Shown one piece after another: positions 25,011-39,158 of a DNA stretch of 64,000 bases. This DNA comes from Coriaria nepalensis. Taxonomy: Eukaryota > Streptophyta > Magnoliopsida > Cucurbitales > Coriariaceae. Where the stretch lies: assembly GCA_027186245.1 (NCBI GenBank), contig CP114481.1, positions 21,855,501 through 21,919,500 on the forward strand, read 5' to 3'. A program made the translations under genes and the position numbers. The notes under the pieces are model-generated. The model searched no databases. It had not been told where the DNA came from and saw only the letters and a program-made list of their open reading frames with translations. How positions within the stretch are numbered: the stretch's first letter is position 1; the number at the start of each line of letters is the position of its first letter.

Positions 25011-26428
25011 TTTTGAATTTAGAACACGACTTTCATGCATAACTTGCACTTGATCTATTGAAGGCAACTATTCATTTTTTTAGGCTTAAAGTCATATTAT
25101 TGCGTCTCTTTTAGTCATTAAATCTTCCTAAATAACTTCGAATCAAATTCAGCCTTTAAACCTGACTTTCGTGCATAACTTGCAGTTGATCTATTGAAGG
25201 CAACAATGCATTTGTTTAGCCTTAAAGTCATGTCACTGAGTCTCTTCTAGTCATTAAATCATTCAAAATTAATTCGAACGAATTCTATTTTCGCCCTTCA
25301 AACATTATTTTCTTACATAACTTGCAATTAATCTACTGAAGACCACAATGCATTATTTTAGCATTAAAAAGCATATCACTCAGTCTTTTCAATCATTAAA
25401 TTGTTTGAAGGCACTTCGAAGCAATTCTATTTTTGAATTTAGAACACGACTTTCATGCATAACTTTCACTTGATCTATTGAAGGCAACTATTCATATTTT
25501 TAGCCTTAAAGTCATATTATTGCGTCTCTTTTAGTCATTAAATCTTTCTAAATCACTTCGAACGAAATTCGGCCTTTAAACATGACTTTCGTGCATAACT
25601 TGCAGTTGATCTATTGAAGACAACAATGCATTTGTTTAGCCTTAAAGTCATGTCACTGAGTCTGTTCTAGTCATTAAATCATTCTAAATTAATTCGAACG
25701 AATTCTATTTTTGCCCTTTAAACAGTATTTTCTTACATAACTTGCAATTAATCTACTGAAGACAACAATGCATTATTTTAGCATTAAAAAACATATCACT
25801 CAGTCTTTTCAATCATTAAATTGTTTGAAGGCACTTCGAACTAATACTATTTTTCAATTTAGAACACGACTTCCATGCATAACTTGCACTTGATCTATTG
25901 AAGGCAACTATTCATTTTTTTAGCCTTAAAGTCATATTATTGCGTCTCTTTTAGTCATTAAATCTTTCTGAATCACTTCGAATGAAAATCGGCCTTTAAA
26001 CATGACTTTCGTGCATAACTTGCAGTTCATCTATTGAAGGCAACAATGCATTTGTTTAGCCTTAAAGTCATGTCACTGAGTCTGTTCTAGTCATTAAATC
26101 ATTCTAAATTAATTCGAACGAATTCTATTTTCGCCCTCCAAACATTATTTTCTTACATAACTTGCAATTAATCTACTGAAGACAACAATGCATTATTTTA
26201 GCATTAGAAAGCATATCACTCAGTCTTTTCAATCATTAAATTGTTTGAAGGCACTTCGAACCAATTCTATTTTTGAATTTAGAACACGACTTTCATGCGT
26301 AACTTGCACTCGATCTATTGAACGCAGCTATTCATTTTTTTAGCCTGAAAGTCATATTATTGCGTCTCTTTTAGTCATTAAATCTTTCTAAATCACTTCG
26401 AACGAAATTCGGCCTTTAAACATGACTT

Positions 26429-28774
26429 TCGTGCATAACTTGCAGTTGATCTATTGAACGCAACAATGCATTTATTTAGCCTTAAAGTCATTTCACTGAC
26501 TCTCTTCTAGTCATTAAATCATTCAAAATTAATTCGAACGAATTCTATTTTCGCCCTTTAAGAATTATTTTCTTACATAACTTGCAATTAATCTACTGAA
26601 GACAACAATGCATTATTTTGGTATTAAAAAGCATATCATTCAGTCTTTTCAATCATTAAATTGTTTGAAGGCACTTCGAACCAATTCTATTTTTGAATTT
26701 AGAACACAACTTTCATGCATAACTTGCACTCGATCTATTGAACGCAACTATTCATTTTTTTAGCCTGAAAGTCATATTATTGCGTCTCTTTTAGTCATTA
26801 AATCTTTCTGAATCACTTCGAATGAAATTCGGCCTTTAAACATGACTTTCGTGCATAACTTGCAGTTGATCTATTGAACGCAACAATGCATTTATTTAGC
26901 CTTAAAGTCATTTCACTAACTCTCTTCTAGTCATTAAATCATTCAAAATTAATTCGAACGAATTCTATTTTCGCCGTTCAAACCTTATTTTCTTACATAA
27001 CTTGCAATTAATATATTGAAGACAACAATGAATTATTTTACCATTAAAAAGCACATGACTCAGTCTTTTAAATCATTAAATTGTTTGAAGGCACTCCGAA
27101 CCAATTCTATTTTTGAATTTAGAACACGACTTTCATGCATAACTTGCACTTGATCTATTGATGGCAACTATTCATTTTTTTAGCCTTAAAGTCATATTAT
27201 TGCGTCTCTTTTAGTCATTATATCTTTCTGAATCACTTCGAAAGAAATTCTGCCTTTAAAGATGACTTTCGTGCATAACTTGCAGTTGATCTATTGAAGG
27301 CAACAATGCATTTGTTTAGCCTTAAAGTCATGTCACTGAGTCTCTTCTAGTCATTAAATCATTCAAAATTAATTCTAACGAATTCTATTTTCGCCCTTCA
27401 AACATTATTTTCCCACATAACTTGCAATTAATCTACTGAAGACAACAATGCATTATTTTGGCATTAAAAAGCATATCACTCAGTCTTTTCAATCATTAAA
27501 TTCTTTGAAGGCACTTCGAACCAATTCTATTTTTGAATTTAGAACACGACTTTCATGCATAACTTGCACTTGATCTATTGAAGGCAACTATTCATTTTTT
27601 TAGCCTTAAAGTCATATTATTGGGTCTCTTTTAGTCGTTAAATCTTTCTGAATCACTTCGAATGAAATTCGGCCTTTAAACATGACTTTCGTGCATAACT
27701 TGCAGTTGATCTATTGAAGGCAACAATGCATTTGTTTAGCCTTAAAGTCATGTCACTGAGTCTCTTCTAGTCATTAAATCATTCTAAATTAATTCGAACG
27801 AATTCTATTTTCGCCCTTTAAGCATTATTTTCTTACATAACTTGCAATTAATCTACTGAAGACAACAATGCATTATTTTAGCATTAAAAAGCATATCACT
27901 CAGTCTTTTCAATCATTAAATTGTTTGAAGGCACTTCGAACAAATTCTATTTTTGAATTTAGAACACAACTTTCATGCATAACTTGCACTCGATCTATTG
28001 AACGCAACTATTCATTTTTTTAGCCTGAAAGTCATATTATTGCGTCTCTTTTAGTCATTAAATGTTTCTGAATGACTTCGAACGAAATTCAGCCTTTAAA
28101 CATGACTTTCGTGCATAACTTGCAGTTCATCTATTGAAGGCAACAATGCATTTGTTTAGCCTTAAAGTCATGTCACTGAGTCTGTTCTAGTCATTAAATC
28201 ATTCTAAATTAATTCGAACGAATTCTATTTTCGCCCTCCAAACATTATTTTCTTACATAACTTGCAATTAATCTACTGAAGACAACAATGCATTATTTTA
28301 GCATTAGAAAGCATATCACTCAGTCTTTTCAATCATTAAATTGTTTGAAGGCACTTCGAACCAATTCTATTTTTGAATTTAGAACACGACTTTCATGCGT
28401 AACTTGCACTCGATCTATTGAACGCAGCTATTCATTTTTTTAGCCTGAAAGTCATATTATTGCGTCTCTTTTAGTCATTAAATCTTTCTAAATCACTTCG
28501 AATGAAATTCGGCCTTTAGACATGACTTTCGTGCATAACTTGCAGTTGATCAATTGAAGGCAACAATGCATTTGTTTAGCCTTAAAGTCATGTCACTGAG
28601 TCTGTTCTAGTCATTAAATCATTCTAAATTAATTCAAACGAATTCTGTTTTCGCCCTTTAAACATTATTTTCTTACATAACTTGCAATTAATCTACTGAA
28701 GACAACAATGCATTATTTTAGCATTAAAAAACATATGACTCAGTCTTTTCAATCATTAAATTGTTTGAAGGCAC
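26429..28774. repeat. Second copy of the 20540-22885 block
   Basis: This copy is 5,889 bp downstream of its partner and essentially identical to it by eye. The left flank differs (about 26400-26428 belongs to a different variant set), so the edges are genuine copy boundaries. The unit at about 26030-26400 just upstream also matches the unit at about 28130-28500 inside this block (offset 2,100 bp, five units; markers CCCTCCAAAC, GCATTAGAAAGC, CATGCGTAACTTG, GAACGCAGC), so a further five-unit exchange is likely. Confidence 0.86.
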
Positions 28775-30059
28775 ATCGAACTAATACTATTTTTGAATTT
28801 AGAACACGACTTTCATGCATAACTTGCACTTGAGCTACTGAAGGCAACTATTCATTTTTTTAGCCTTAAAGTCATATTATTGGGTCTCTTTTAGTCGTTA
28901 AATCTTTCTAAATCACTTCGAACGAAATTCGGCATTTAAATATGACTTTCGTGCATAACTTGCAGTTGATCTATTGAAGGCAACAATGCATTTGTTTTGC
29001 CTTAAAGTCATGTCACTGAGTCTCTTCTAGTCATTAAATCATTCTAAATTAATTCGAACGAATTCTATTTTCGCCCTTTAAGCATTATTTTCTTACATAA
29101 CTTGCAATTAATCTACTGAAGACAACAATGGATTATTTTGAGATTAAAAAGCATATCACTCAGTCTTTTCAATCATTAAATTATCGGAAGGCACTTCGAA
29201 CCAATTCTATTTTTGAATTTAGAACACAACTTTCATGCATAATTTGCACTCGATCTATTGAACGCAACTATTCATTTTTTTAGCCTGAAAGTCATATTAT
29301 TGCGTCTCTTTTAGTCATTAAATCTTTCTGAATCACTTCGAATGAAATTCGGCCTTTAAACATGACTTTCGTGCATAACTTGCAGTTGATCTATTGAAGG
29401 CAACAATGCATTTGTTTAGCCTTAAAGTCATGTCACTGAGTCTCTTCTAGTCATTAAATCATTCAAAATTAATTCGAACGAATTCTATTTTCGCCCCTCA
29501 AACATTATTTTCTTACATAACTTGCAATTAATCTATTGAAGACAACAATGAATTATTTTAGCATTAAAAAGCACATGACTCAGTCTTTTCAATCATTAAA
29601 TTGTTTGAAAGCACTTCGAACCAATTCTATTTTTGAATTTAGAACACGACTTTCAAGCATAACTTGCACTTGAGCTATTGAAGGCAACTATTCATCTTTT
29701 TAGCCTTAAAGTCATATTATTGGGTCTCTTTTAGTAGTTAAATCTTTCTAAATCACTTCGAACGAAATTCGGTCTTTAAACATGACTTTCGTGCATAACT
29801 TGCAGTTGATCTATTGAAGGCAACAATGCATTTGTTTAGCCTTAAAGTCATGTCACTGAGTCTCTTCTAGTCATTAAATCATTCAAAATTAACTCGAACG
29901 AATTCTATTTTCGCCCTTCAAACATTATTTTCTTACATAACTTGCAATTAATCTATTGAAGACAACAATGAATTATTTTAGCATTAAAAAGCACATGACT
30001 CAGTCTTTTCAATCATTTAATTGTTTGAAGGCACTTCGAACCAATTCTATTTTTGAATT

Positions 30060-30240
30060 TAGAACACGACTTTCATGCATAACTTGCACTTGAGCTATTG
30101 AAGGCAACTATTCATTTTTTAGCGTCAAAGTCATATTATTGCGTCTCTTTTAGTCATTAAATCTTTCTAAATCACTTCGACCGAAATTCAGCCTTTAAAC
30201 ATGACTTTCGTGCATAACTTGCAGTTGATCTATTGAAGGC
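30060..30240. repeat. Marked C subunit shared with 36779-36959 (offset 6,719 bp)
   Basis: Both places have T6 rather than T7, followed by AGCGTCAAAG, and later CTTCGACCGAAATTCAG. No other unit in the window carries this combination. The shared 1-bp deletion shows common descent sixteen units apart and fits the larger copying seen between about 30 and 39 kb. Confidence 0.75.
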
Positions 30241-30495
30241 AACAATGCATTTGTTTAGCCTTAAAGTCATGTCACTGAGTCTGTTCTTGTCATTAAATCA
30301 TTCTTAATTAATTCGAACGAATTCTATTTTCGCCCTTCAAACATTATTTTCTTACATAACTTGCAATTAATCTATTGTAGACAACAATGAATTATTTTAC
30401 CATTAAAAACCACATGACTCAGTCTTTTCAATCATTAAATTGTTTGAAGGCACTTCGAACCAATTCTATTTTTGAATTTAGAACACGACTTTCAT

Positions 30496-33015
30496 GCATA
30501 ACTTGCACTTGAGCTATTGAAGGCAACTATTCATTTTTTTAGCCTTAAATTCATATTATTGCGTCTCTTTTAGTCATTAAATCTTTCTAAATCACTTCGA
30601 ACGAAATTCAGCCTTTAAACAAGACTTTCGTGCATAACTTGCAGTTGATCTATTGAAGGCAACAATGCATTTGTTTAGCCTTAAAGTCATGTCACTGAGT
30701 CTCTTTTAGTCATTAAATCATTCAAAATTAACTCGAACGAATTCTATTTTCGCCCTTCAAACATTATTTTCTTACATAACTTGCAATTAATCTATTGAAG
30801 ACAACAATGAATTATTTTAGCATTAAAAAGCACATGACTCAGTCTTTTCAATCATTAAATTATTTGAAAGCACCTCGAACCAATTCTATTTTTGAATTTA
30901 GAACACGACTTTCATGCATAACTTGCACTTGAGCTATTGAAGGCAACTATTCATTTTTTTAGCCTTGAAGTCATATTATTGGGTCTCTTTTAGTCATTAA
31001 ATCTTTCTAAATCACTTCGAACGAAATTCGGCCTTTAAACATGACTTTCGTGCATAACTTGCAGTTGATCTATTGAAGGCAACAATGCATTTGTTTAGCC
31101 TTAAAGTCATGGCACTGAGTCTCTTCTAGTCATTAAATCATTCTAAATTAATTCGAACGAATTCTATTTTCGCCCTTCAAACATTATTTTCTTACATAAC
31201 TTGCAGTTAATCTACTGAAGACAACAATGCATTAATTGAGCATTAAAAAGCATATCACTTAGTCTCTTCAATCATTAAATTGTTTGAAGGCACTTCGAAC
31301 CAATTCTATTTTTGAATTTAGAACACGACTTTCAAGCATAACTTGCACTTGAGCTATTGAAGGCAACTATTCATTTTTTTAGCCTTAAAGTCATATTATT
31401 GCGTCTCTTTTAGTCATTAAATCTTTCTAAATCACTTCGAACGAAATTCAGCCTTTAAACATGACTTTCGTGCATAACTTGCAGTTGATCTATTGAAGGC
31501 AACAATGCATTTGTTTAGCCTTAAAGTCATGTCACTGAGTCTGTTCTTGTCATTAAATCATTCTAAATTAATTCGAACGAATTCTATTTTCGCCCTTTAA
31601 ACATTATTTTCTTACATAACTTGCAATTAATCTACTGAAGACAACAATGCATTATTTTAGCATTAGAAAGCATATCACTCAATCTTTTCAATCGTTAAAT
31701 TGTTTAAAGACACTTTGAACCAATTCTATTTTTCAATTTAGAACACGACTTTCATGCATAAGTTGCACTCGATCTATTGAACGCAACTATTCATTTTTTT
31801 AGCCTTAAAGTCATATTATTGCGTCTCTTTTAGTCATTAAATCTTTCTGAATCACTTCGAATGAAATTCGGCCTTTAAACATGACTTTCGTGCATAACTT
31901 GCAGTTGATCTATTGAAGGCAACAATGCATTTGTTTAGCCTTAAAGTCATGTCACTGAGTCTCTTCTAGTCATTAAATCATTCAAAATTAACTCGAACGA
32001 ATTCTATTTTCGCCCTTCAAACATTATTTTCTTACATAACTTGCAATTAATCTATTGAAGACAACAATGAATTATTTTAGCATTAAAAAGCACATGACTC
32101 AGTCTTTTCAATCATTTAATTGTTTGAAAGCACTTCGAACCAATTCTATTTTTGAATTTAGAACACGACTTTCAAGCATAACTTGCACTTGAGCTATTGA
32201 AGGCAACTATTCATTTTTTTAGCCTTAAAGTCATATTATTGCGTCTCTTTTAGTCATTAAATCTTTCTAAATCACTTCGAACGAAATTCAGCCTTTAAAC
32301 ATGACTTTCGTGCATAACTTGCAGTTGATCTACTGAAGGCAACAATGCATTTGTTTAGCCTTAAAGTCATGTCACTGAGTCTCTTCTAGTCATTAAATCA
32401 TTCAAAATTAACTCGAACGAATTCTATTTTCGCCCTTCAAACATTATTTTCTCACATAACTTGCAATTAATCCATTGAAGACAACAATGAATTATTTTAG
32501 CATTAAAAAGCACATGACTCAGTCTTTTCAATCATTTAATTGTTTGAAAGCACCTCGAACCAATTCTATTTTTGAATTTAGAACACGACTTTCATGCATA
32601 ACTTGCACTTGAGCTATTGAAGGCAACTATTCATTTTTTTAGCCTTAAAGTCATATTATTGGGTCTCTTTTAGTCATTAAATCTTTCTAAATCACTTCGA
32701 ACGAAATTCGGCCTTTAAACATGACTTTCGTGCATAACTTGCAGTTGATCTATTGAAGGCAACAATGCATTTGTTTAGCCTTAAAGTCATGGCACTAAGT
32801 CTCTTCTAGTCATTAAATCAGTCTAAATTAATTCGAACGAATTCTATTTTCGCCCTTCAAACATTATTTTCTTACATAACTTGCAATTAATCTACTGAAG
32901 ACAACAATGCATTAATTGAGCATTAAAAAGCCTATCACTTAGTCTCTTCAATCATTAAATTGTTTGAAGGCACTTCGAACCAATTCTATTTTTGAATTTA
33001 GAACACGACTTTCAA
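30496..33015. repeat. First copy of a 6-unit (2,520 bp) tandem duplication
   Basis: From about 30496 to 33069 every position I compared equals the position 2,520 bp later. Rare shared markers are AGCCTTAAATTC (30541/33061), TTAAACAAGACTTTC (30614/33134), AGCCTTGAAGTC (30961/33481), TTGCAGTTAATC (31201/33721), ATCGTTAAATTGTTTAAAGA (31691/34211) and AATCCATTGAAG (32469/34989). No difference was noticed by eye, so this is one of the most recent events in the window. Confidence 0.9.
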
Positions 33016-35589
33016 GCATAACTTGCACTTGAGCTATTGAAGGCAACTATTCATTTTTTTAGCCTTAAATTCATATTATTGCGTCTCTTTTAGTCATTAA
33101 ATCTTTCTAAATCACTTCGAACGAAATTCAGCCTTTAAACAAGACTTTCGTGCATAACTTGCAGTTGATCTATTGAAGGCAACAATGCATTTGTTTAGCC
33201 TTAAAGTCATGTCACTGAGTCTCTTTTAGTCATTAAATCATTCAAAATTAACTCGAACGAATTCTATTTTCGCCCTTCAAACATTATTTTCTTACATAAC
33301 TTGCAATTAATCTATTGAAGACAACAATGAATTATTTTAGCATTAAAAAGCACATGACTCAGTCTTTTCAATCATTAAATTATTTGAAAGCACCTCGAAC
33401 CAATTCTATTTTTGAATTTAGAACACGACTTTCATGCATAACTTGCACTTGAGCTATTGAAGGCAACTATTCATTTTTTTAGCCTTGAAGTCATATTATT
33501 GGGTCTCTTTTAGTCATTAAATCTTTCTAAATCACTTCGAACGAAATTCGGCCTTTAAACATGACTTTCGTGCATAACTTGCAGTTGATCTATTGAAGGC
33601 AACAATGCATTTGTTTAGCCTTAAAGTCATGGCACTGAGTCTCTTCTAGTCATTAAATCATTCTAAATTAATTCGAACGAATTCTATTTTCGCCCTTCAA
33701 ACATTATTTTCTTACATAACTTGCAGTTAATCTACTGAAGACAACAATGCATTAATTGAGCATTAAAAAGCATATCACTTAGTCTCTTCAATCATTAAAT
33801 TGTTTGAAGGCACTTCGAACCAATTCTATTTTTGAATTTAGAACACGACTTTCAAGCATAACTTGCACTTGAGCTATTGAAGGCAACTATTCATTTTTTT
33901 AGCCTTAAAGTCATATTATTGCGTCTCTTTTAGTCATTAAATCTTTCTAAATCACTTCGAACGAAATTCAGCCTTTAAACATGACTTTCGTGCATAACTT
34001 GCAGTTGATCTATTGAAGGCAACAATGCATTTGTTTAGCCTTAAAGTCATGTCACTGAGTCTGTTCTTGTCATTAAATCATTCTAAATTAATTCGAACGA
34101 ATTCTATTTTCGCCCTTTAAACATTATTTTCTTACATAACTTGCAATTAATCTACTGAAGACAACAATGCATTATTTTAGCATTAGAAAGCATATCACTC
34201 AATCTTTTCAATCGTTAAATTGTTTAAAGACACTTTGAACCAATTCTATTTTTCAATTTAGAACACGACTTTCATGCATAAGTTGCACTCGATCTATTGA
34301 ACGCAACTATTCATTTTTTTAGCCTTAAAGTCATATTATTGCGTCTCTTTTAGTCATTAAATCTTTCTGAATCACTTCGAATGAAATTCGGCCTTTAAAC
34401 ATGACTTTCGTGCATAACTTGCAGTTGATCTATTGAAGGCAACAATGCATTTGTTTAGCCTTAAAGTCATGTCACTGAGTCTCTTCTAGTCATTAAATCA
34501 TTCAAAATTAACTCGAACGAATTCTATTTTCGCCCTTCAAACATTATTTTCTTACATAACTTGCAATTAATCTATTGAAGACAACAATGAATTATTTTAG
34601 CATTAAAAAGCACATGACTCAGTCTTTTCAATCATTTAATTGTTTGAAAGCACTTCGAACCAATTCTATTTTTGAATTTAGAACACGACTTTCAAGCATA
34701 ACTTGCACTTGAGCTATTGAAGGCAACTATTCATTTTTTTAGCCTTAAAGTCATATTATTGCGTCTCTTTTAGTCATTAAATCTTTCTAAATCACTTCGA
34801 ACGAAATTCAGCCTTTAAACATGACTTTCGTGCATAACTTGCAGTTGATCTACTGAAGGCAACAATGCATTTGTTTAGCCTTAAAGTCATGTCACTGAGT
34901 CTCTTCTAGTCATTAAATCATTCAAAATTAACTCGAACGAATTCTATTTTCGCCCTTCAAACATTATTTTCTCACATAACTTGCAATTAATCCATTGAAG
35001 ACAACAATGAATTATTTTAGCATTAAAAAGCACATGACTCAGTCTTTTCAATCATTTAATTGTTTGAAAGCACCTCGAACCAATTCTATTTTTGAATTTA
35101 GAACACGACTTTCATGCATAACTTGCACTTGAGCTATTGAAGGCAACTATTCATTTTTTTAGCCTTAAAGTCATATTATTGGGTCTCTTTTAGTCATTAA
35201 ATCTTTCTAAATCACTTCGAACGAAATTCGGCCTTTAAACATGACTTTCGTGCATAACTTGCAGTTGATCTATTGAAGGCAACAATGCATTTGTTTAGCC
35301 TTAAAGTCATGGCACTAAGTCTCTTCTAGTCATTAAATCAGTCTAAATTAATTCGAACGAATTCTATTTTCGCCCTTCAAACATTATTTTCTTACATAAC
35401 TTGCAATTAATCTACTGAAGACAACAATGCATTAATTGAGCATTAAAAAGCCTATCACTTAGTCTCTTCAATCATTAAATTGTTTGAAGGCACTTCGAAC
35501 CAATTCTATTTTTGAATTTAGAACACGACTTTCAAGCATAACTTGCACTTGAGCTATTGAAGGCAACTATTCATTTTTTTAGCCTTAAA
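33016..35589. repeat. Second copy of the 6-unit (2,520 bp) tandem duplication
   Basis: This block directly follows the first copy and appears identical to it. The match ends at 35590, where this copy reads AGCCTTAAAG and the position 2,520 bp earlier reads AGCCTTAAAT. It includes B3-type B subunits (GCATTAATTGAGC), which first appear in the window at about 31231. Confidence 0.9.
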
Positions 35590-37018
35590 GTCATATTATT
35601 GCGTCTCTTTTAGTCATTAAATCTTTATAAATCACTTCGAACGAAATTCGGCCTTTAAACATGACTTTCGTGCATAACTTGCAGTTGATCTATTGAAGGC
35701 AACAATGCATTTGTTTAGCCTTAAAGTCATGGCACTGAGTCTCTTCTAGTCATTAAATTATTCGAAATTAATTCGAACGAATTCTATTTTCGCCCTTCAA
35801 ACATTATTTTCTTACATAACTTGCAATTAATCTACTGAAGACAACAATGCATTAATTGAGCATTAAAAAGCATATCACTTAGTCTCTTCAATCATAAAAT
35901 TGTTTGAAGGCACTTCGAACCAATTCTATTTTTGAATTTAGAACACGACTTTCAAGCATAACTTGCACTTGAGCTATTGAAGGCAACTATTCAGTTTTTT
36001 AGCCTTAAAGTCATATTATTGCGTCTCTTTTAGTCATTAAATCTTTCTAAATCACTTCGAACGAAATTCGGCCTTTAAACATGACTTTCATGCATAACTT
36101 GCAGTTGATCTATTGAAGGCAACAATGCATTTGTTTAGCCTTAAAGTCATGGCACTGAGTCTCTTCTAGTCATTAAATCATTCGAAATTAATTCGAACGA
36201 ATTCTATTTTCGCCCTTCAAACATTATTTCCTTACATAACTTGCAATTCATCTACTGAAGACAACAATGCATTAATTGAGCATTAAAAAGCATATCACTC
36301 AGTCTTTTCAATCATTAAATTGTTTGAAGGCACTTCGAACCAATTCTATTTTTGAATTTAGAACACGACTTTCATGCATAACTTGCACTCGATCTATTGA
36401 ACGCAACTATTCATTTTTTTAGCCTGAAAGTCATATTATTGCGTCTCCTTTAGTCATTAAATCTTTCTGAATCACTTCGAATGAAATTCGGCCTTTGAAC
36501 ATGACTTTCGTGCATAACTTGCAGTTGATCTATTGAAGGCAACAATGCATTTGTTTAGCCTTAAAGTCATGTCACTGAGTCTCTTCTAGTCATTAAATCA
36601 TTCGAAATTAATTCGAATGAATTCTATTTTCGCCCTTCAAACATTATTTTCTTACATAACTTGCAATTAATCTATTGAAGACAACAATGAATTATTTTAG
36701 CATTAAAAAGCACATGACTCAGTCTTTTCAATCATTAAATTGTTTGAAAGCACTTCGAACCAATACTATTTTTGAATTTAGAACACGACTTTCATGCATA
36801 ACTTGCACTTGAGCTATTGAAGGCAACTATTCATTTTTTAGCGTCAAAGTCATATTATTGCGTCTCTTTTAGTCATTAAATCTTTCTAAATCACTTCGAC
36901 CGAAATTCAGCCTTTAAACATGACTTTCGTGCATAACTTGCAGTTGATCTATTGAAGGCAACAATGCATTTGTTTAGCCTTAAAGTCATGTCACTGAGTC
37001 TCTTCTAGTCATTAAATC

Positions 37019-39158
37019 ATTCAAAATTAACTCGAACGAATTCTATTTTCGCCCTTCAAACATTATTTTCTTACATAACTTGCAATTAATCTATTGAAGA
37101 CAACAATGAATTATTTTAGCATTAAAAAGCACATGACTCAGTCTTTTCAATCATTTAATTGTTTGAAAGCACTTCGAACCAATTCTATTTTTGAATTTAG
37201 AACACGACTTTCAAGCATAACTTGCACTTGAGCTATTGAAGGCAACTATTCATTTTTTTAGCCTTAAAGTCATATTATTGCGTCTCTTTTAGTCATTAAA
37301 TCTTTCTAAATCACTTCGAACGAAATTCAGCCTTTAAACATGACTTTCGTGCATAACTTGCAGTTGATCTACTGAAGGCAACAATGCATTTGTTTAGCCT
37401 TAAAGTCATGTCACTGAGTCTCTTCTAGTCATTAAATCATTCAAAATTAACTCGAACGAATTCTATTTTCGCCCTTCAAACATTATTTTCTCACATAACT
37501 TGCAATTAATCTATTGAAGACAACAATGAATTATTTTAGCATTAAAAAGCACATGACTCAGTCTTTTCAATCATTAAATTGTTTGAAAGCACCTCGAACC
37601 AATTCTATTTTTGAATTTAGAACACGACTTTCATGCATAACTTGCACTTGAGCTATTGAAGGCAACTATTCATTTTTTTAGCCTTAAAGTCATATTATTG
37701 GGTCTCTTTTAGTCATTAAATCTTTCTAAATCACTTCGAACGAAATTCGGCCTTTAAACATGACTTTCGTGCATAACTTGCAGTTGATCTATTGAAGGCA
37801 ACAATGCATTTGTTTAGCCTTAAAGTCATGGCACTAAGTCTCTTCTAGTCATTAAATCAGTCTAAATTAATTCGAACGAATTCTATTTTCGCCCTTCAAA
37901 CATTATTTTCTTACATAACTTGCAATTAATCTACTGAAGACAACAATGCATTAATTGAGCATTAAAAAGCCTATCACTTAGTCTCTTCAATCATTAAATT
38001 GTTTGAAGGCACTTCGAACCAATTCTATTTTTGAATTTAGAACACGACTTTCAAGCATAACTTGCACTTGAGCTATTGAAGGCAACTATTCATTTTTTTA
38101 GCCTTAAAGTCATATTATTGCGTCTCTTTTAGTCATTAAATCTTTATAAATCACTTCGAACGAAATTCGGCCTTTAAACATGACTTTCGTGCATAACTTG
38201 CAGTTGATCTATTGAAGGCAACAATGCATTTGTTTAGCCTTAAAGTCATGGCACTGAGTCTCTTCTAGTCATTAAATTATTCGAAATTAATTCGAACGAA
38301 TTCTATTTTCGCCCTTCAAACATTATTTTCTTACATAACTTGCAATTAATCTACTGAAGACAACAATGCATTAATTGAGCATTAAAAAGCATATCACTTA
38401 GTCTCTTCAATCATTAAATTGTTTGAAGGCACTTCGAACCAATTCTATTTTTGAATTTAGAACACGACTTTCAAGCATAACTTGCACTTGAGCTATTGAA
38501 GGCAACTATTCAGTTTTTTAGCCTTAAAGTCATATTATTGCGTCTCTTTTAGTCATTAAATCTTTCTAAATCACTTCGAACGAAATTCGGCCTTTAAACA
38601 TGACTTTCATGCATAACTTGCAGTTGATCTATTGAAGGCAACAATGCATTTGTTTAGCCTTAAAGTCATGGCACTGAGTCTCTTCTAGTCATTAAATCAT
38701 TCGAAATTAATTCGAACGAATTCTATTTTCGCCCTTCAAACATTATTTTCTTACATAACTTGCAATTAATCTACTGAAGACAACAATGCATTAATTGAGC
38801 ATTAAAAAGCATATCACTCAGTCTTTTCAATCATTAAATTGTTTGAAGGCACTTCGAACCAATTCTATTTTTGAATTTAGAACACGACTTTCATGCATAA
38901 CTTGCACTCGATCTATTGAACGCAACTATTCATTTTTTTAGCCTGAAAGTCATATTATTGCGTCTCCTTTAGTCATTAAATCTTTCTGAATCACTTTGAA
39001 TGAAATTCGGCCTTTAAACATGACTTTCGTGCATAACTTGCAGTTGATCTATTGAAGGCAACAATGCATTTGTTTAGCCTTAAAGTCATGTCACTGAGTC
39101 TCTTCTAGTCATTAAATCATTCGAAATTAATTCGAATGAATTCTATTTTCGCCCTTCA
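37019..39158. repeat. Third, slightly diverged copy of the 34500-36640 stretch (offset 2,519 bp)
   Basis: Markers shared with the sequence 2,519 bp upstream are TTTTCTCACATAAC, GGCACTAAGTCTC, CAGTCTAAATTAATT, AAGCCTATCACTTAG, TCTTTATAAATCAC, CTATTCAGTTTTTTAG and CGTCTCCTTTAG. Small differences (CTATTGAAG at 37512 against CCATTGAAG at 34992; ATCATTAAATT at 38408 against ATCATAAAATT at 35891) show that it predates the perfect duplication or was partly converted. The 1-bp shift comes from the T-tract contraction near 36834. Confidence 0.8.
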
